DNA from: Phoronis australis
Lineage: Eukaryota; Phoronida; Phoronidae
DNA length: 64,000 bases
Direction: 5' to 3'
Assembly: GCA_002633005.1 (NCBI GenBank)
Contig: NMRA01000194.1
Location: 206,458 to 270,457 of the forward strand
The notes beneath the pieces are model-generated. The model saw only the letters and a list, made by a program, of their open reading frames with translations. It was not told the DNA's origin and did not search any database. Both the position numbers and the translations under genes were made by a program. This document shows, piece by piece, positions 62,450 through 64,000 of the stretch (position 1 is its first letter; each line of letters begins with the position of its first letter).

Positions 62450-64000
62450 AAATACTAAAATTGCCACTAGAGGCAAATACTAAAATTGCCACTAGAGGCA
62501 TACCGGTAATCAGAATCATCCTAAAGTCGTCATCGTCCGTTGTCAACATCACATAAATACACTTGCTAAATTTAGTAAAGATCCTGCAAACGGTTTGGGA
62601 GATACAGCCATGGGCGCAAAAAAACAAAACTGCCACTAGGAGGCGCCACAGTAGTCCAAATCGTCTGAAAATCATTGTCAGCTGTCTTCCTTATAGTAAG
62701 CACATACACGCCAATTTTCACAATCATCCTTTGAGCGGTTTGGTTGATAGAGGGGTGGACGCAAAAATACAGACTCGAAAACAGTAAAAATGGCCACTAG
62801 GTGGCGCAAACTACGTCGAATCCATCTGAAAACAGTAGGATAGCGTCATCTCACTAATAGGTGCCTACATACCAAATTTCATGAAAATCCGTTCAATACT
62901 TTTGAAGATACAAAGGTAAGCGTAAAAAACTAAAATTGCCACTAGGGGGCACACCGGTAGTCGGATCCGACCAAAAGTCGTCATCTTCCGTTGTTAACAT
63001 CATATAAATATACTTACACAATTTGTAAAGATCCTGCGAACGGTTTAGGAGATACAGCCATAGGCGCAAAAAAACAAAACTGCCACTAGGAGGCGCCACA
63101 GTAGTCGAAATCGTCGGAAAATCATCGTCAACCGTCCTCTACATAGTAAGCATATACATGCCAATTTTCACAATCATCCTTTGAGCGGTTTGGTTGATAG
63201 AGGGGTGGACGCACAAAAACAGACTCGAAAACACTAAAAATGGCCACTAGGTGGCGCAAACTATGTCGAATCCATCTGAAAACGGGAGGATAGCGTCATC
63301 TCACTAATAGGTGCCTACATACCAAATTTCATGAAAATCCAATAAGGACTTGTGAAGATACAAAGGTAAGCGTAAAAAAATTAAAATTGCCACTAGGGGG
63401 CACACCGGTAGTCGGATCCGTCCAAAAGTCGTCATCTTCCGTTGTTAACATCATATAAATATACTTACACAATTTCGTAAAGATCCTGCGAACGGTTTAG
63501 GAGATACAGCCATAGGCGAAAAAAAAAACAAAACTGCCACTAGGAGGCGCCACAGTAGTCGAAATCGTCGGAAAATCATCGTCAACCGTCCTCTACATAG
63601 TAAGCACATACATGCCAATTTTCACAATCATCCTTTGAGCGGTTTGGTTGATAGAGGGGTGGAAGCACAAAAACAGACTCGAAAACACTAAAAATGGCCA
63701 CTAGGTGGCGCAAACTATGTCGAATCCATCCGAAAACGGCAGGATAGCGTCATCTCACTACTAGGTGCCTACATACCAAATTTCATGAAAATCCGTTCAG
63801 GACTTTTGAAGATACAAAGGTAAGCTTAAAAAACTAAAATTGCCACTAGTGGGCACACCGGTAGTCGGATCCGTCCGAAAGTTCGCACATGCCGTCCCAT
63901 TCATGAATGAAACATATCTGCCAAATTTCATGAACGTATGTCAAAGGGTTTTGGAGATAGAGCAGCGGACGCCGGACGCCAGACGCCGGACGGACGCCGC
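62450..64000. repeat. Higher-order tandem repeat with CTCF-like motif
   Basis: A ~451-base unit made of three related sub-units (about 145, 146 and 161 bases) repeats three and a half times and runs off the window. Each sub-unit starts with aa(a/t)(a/t)(t/c)tgccactagg + gggc, aggcgcc or tggcgca. Motif starts: 62488, 62632, 62793, 62938, 63082, 63243, 63389, 63536, 63697, 63842. The unit marker cacaccggtagtcggatcc is at about 62950, 63401 and 63854. The array opens with a 25-bp duplicate (62450-62499) and closes with gccggacgcc-type short repeats (63968-64000). No coding function is apparent. Confidence 0.95.

Noticed and set aside
1-64000. CRISPR arrays, bacterial operons, ribosome binding sites or phage genes
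   Set aside because: The introns, SINEs and gene structure are eukaryotic; the tandem repeats lack the repeat-spacer pattern of CRISPR.

Overview
This is a 64 kb stretch of AT-rich eukaryotic genomic DNA with long introns, tRNA-derived SINEs, many TIR/fold-back elements, minisatellites and assembly gaps. The repeat style and the gene point to an invertebrate animal, most likely marine and perhaps a deuterostome; species cannot be read from the window.

One protein-coding gene was recognised. It lies on the minus strand and crosses almost the whole window, from 61.7 kb (5' side, continuing beyond the window) down to a stop codon at 7494-7496. Fourteen supported or candidate coding exons were placed by splice sites, reading phase and protein similarity; one of them (56.5 kb) is a possible alternative first exon. 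The N-terminal coiled-coil exons (61581-61718, 36546-36679, 33496-33586, 29265-29435, 26820-26939) match the vertebrate NCKAP5 / NCKAP5L family block by block, so I call it an NCKAP5-like gene (Nck-associated, microtubule/centrosome-linked in vertebrates). The middle is a 666-residue serine-rich disordered exon with a proline-rich SH3-ligand-like motif. The C-terminal exons (21129-21257, 19098-20069, 7494-8086) hold conserved-looking blocks that I cannot assign to a known domain. The phase between the last two exons does not fit, so at least one exon is missing from the model, possibly inside the 380-base N gap at 15071-15450.

Layout: 1-7.2 kb is 3' flank and 3'UTR with minisatellites; 7.5-8.1 kb last coding exon; 8.1-19.1 kb intron with a 2.1 kb duplicated block and the N gap; 19.1-36.7 kb the exon-dense part; 36.7-61.6 kb a 25 kb interval full of transposons, holding a candidate 9-nt microexon (59.26 kb) and a candidate alternative first exon encoding a membrane segment (56.5 kb); 61.6-61.7 kb the most upstream exon seen; 62.45-64 kb a tandem higher-order repeat in which a motif very like the CTCF core recurs every ~145-161 bases.

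The most interesting signals are the repeat-borne CTCF-like motif array, the microexon and alternative N-terminus of the NCKAP5-like gene, and two TIR transposons with shared terminal sequence and remnants of a HIRAN-like protein. Four of the five isolated single-N positions sit at the edge of a local duplication, which suggests uncollapsed contig overlaps rather than biology.
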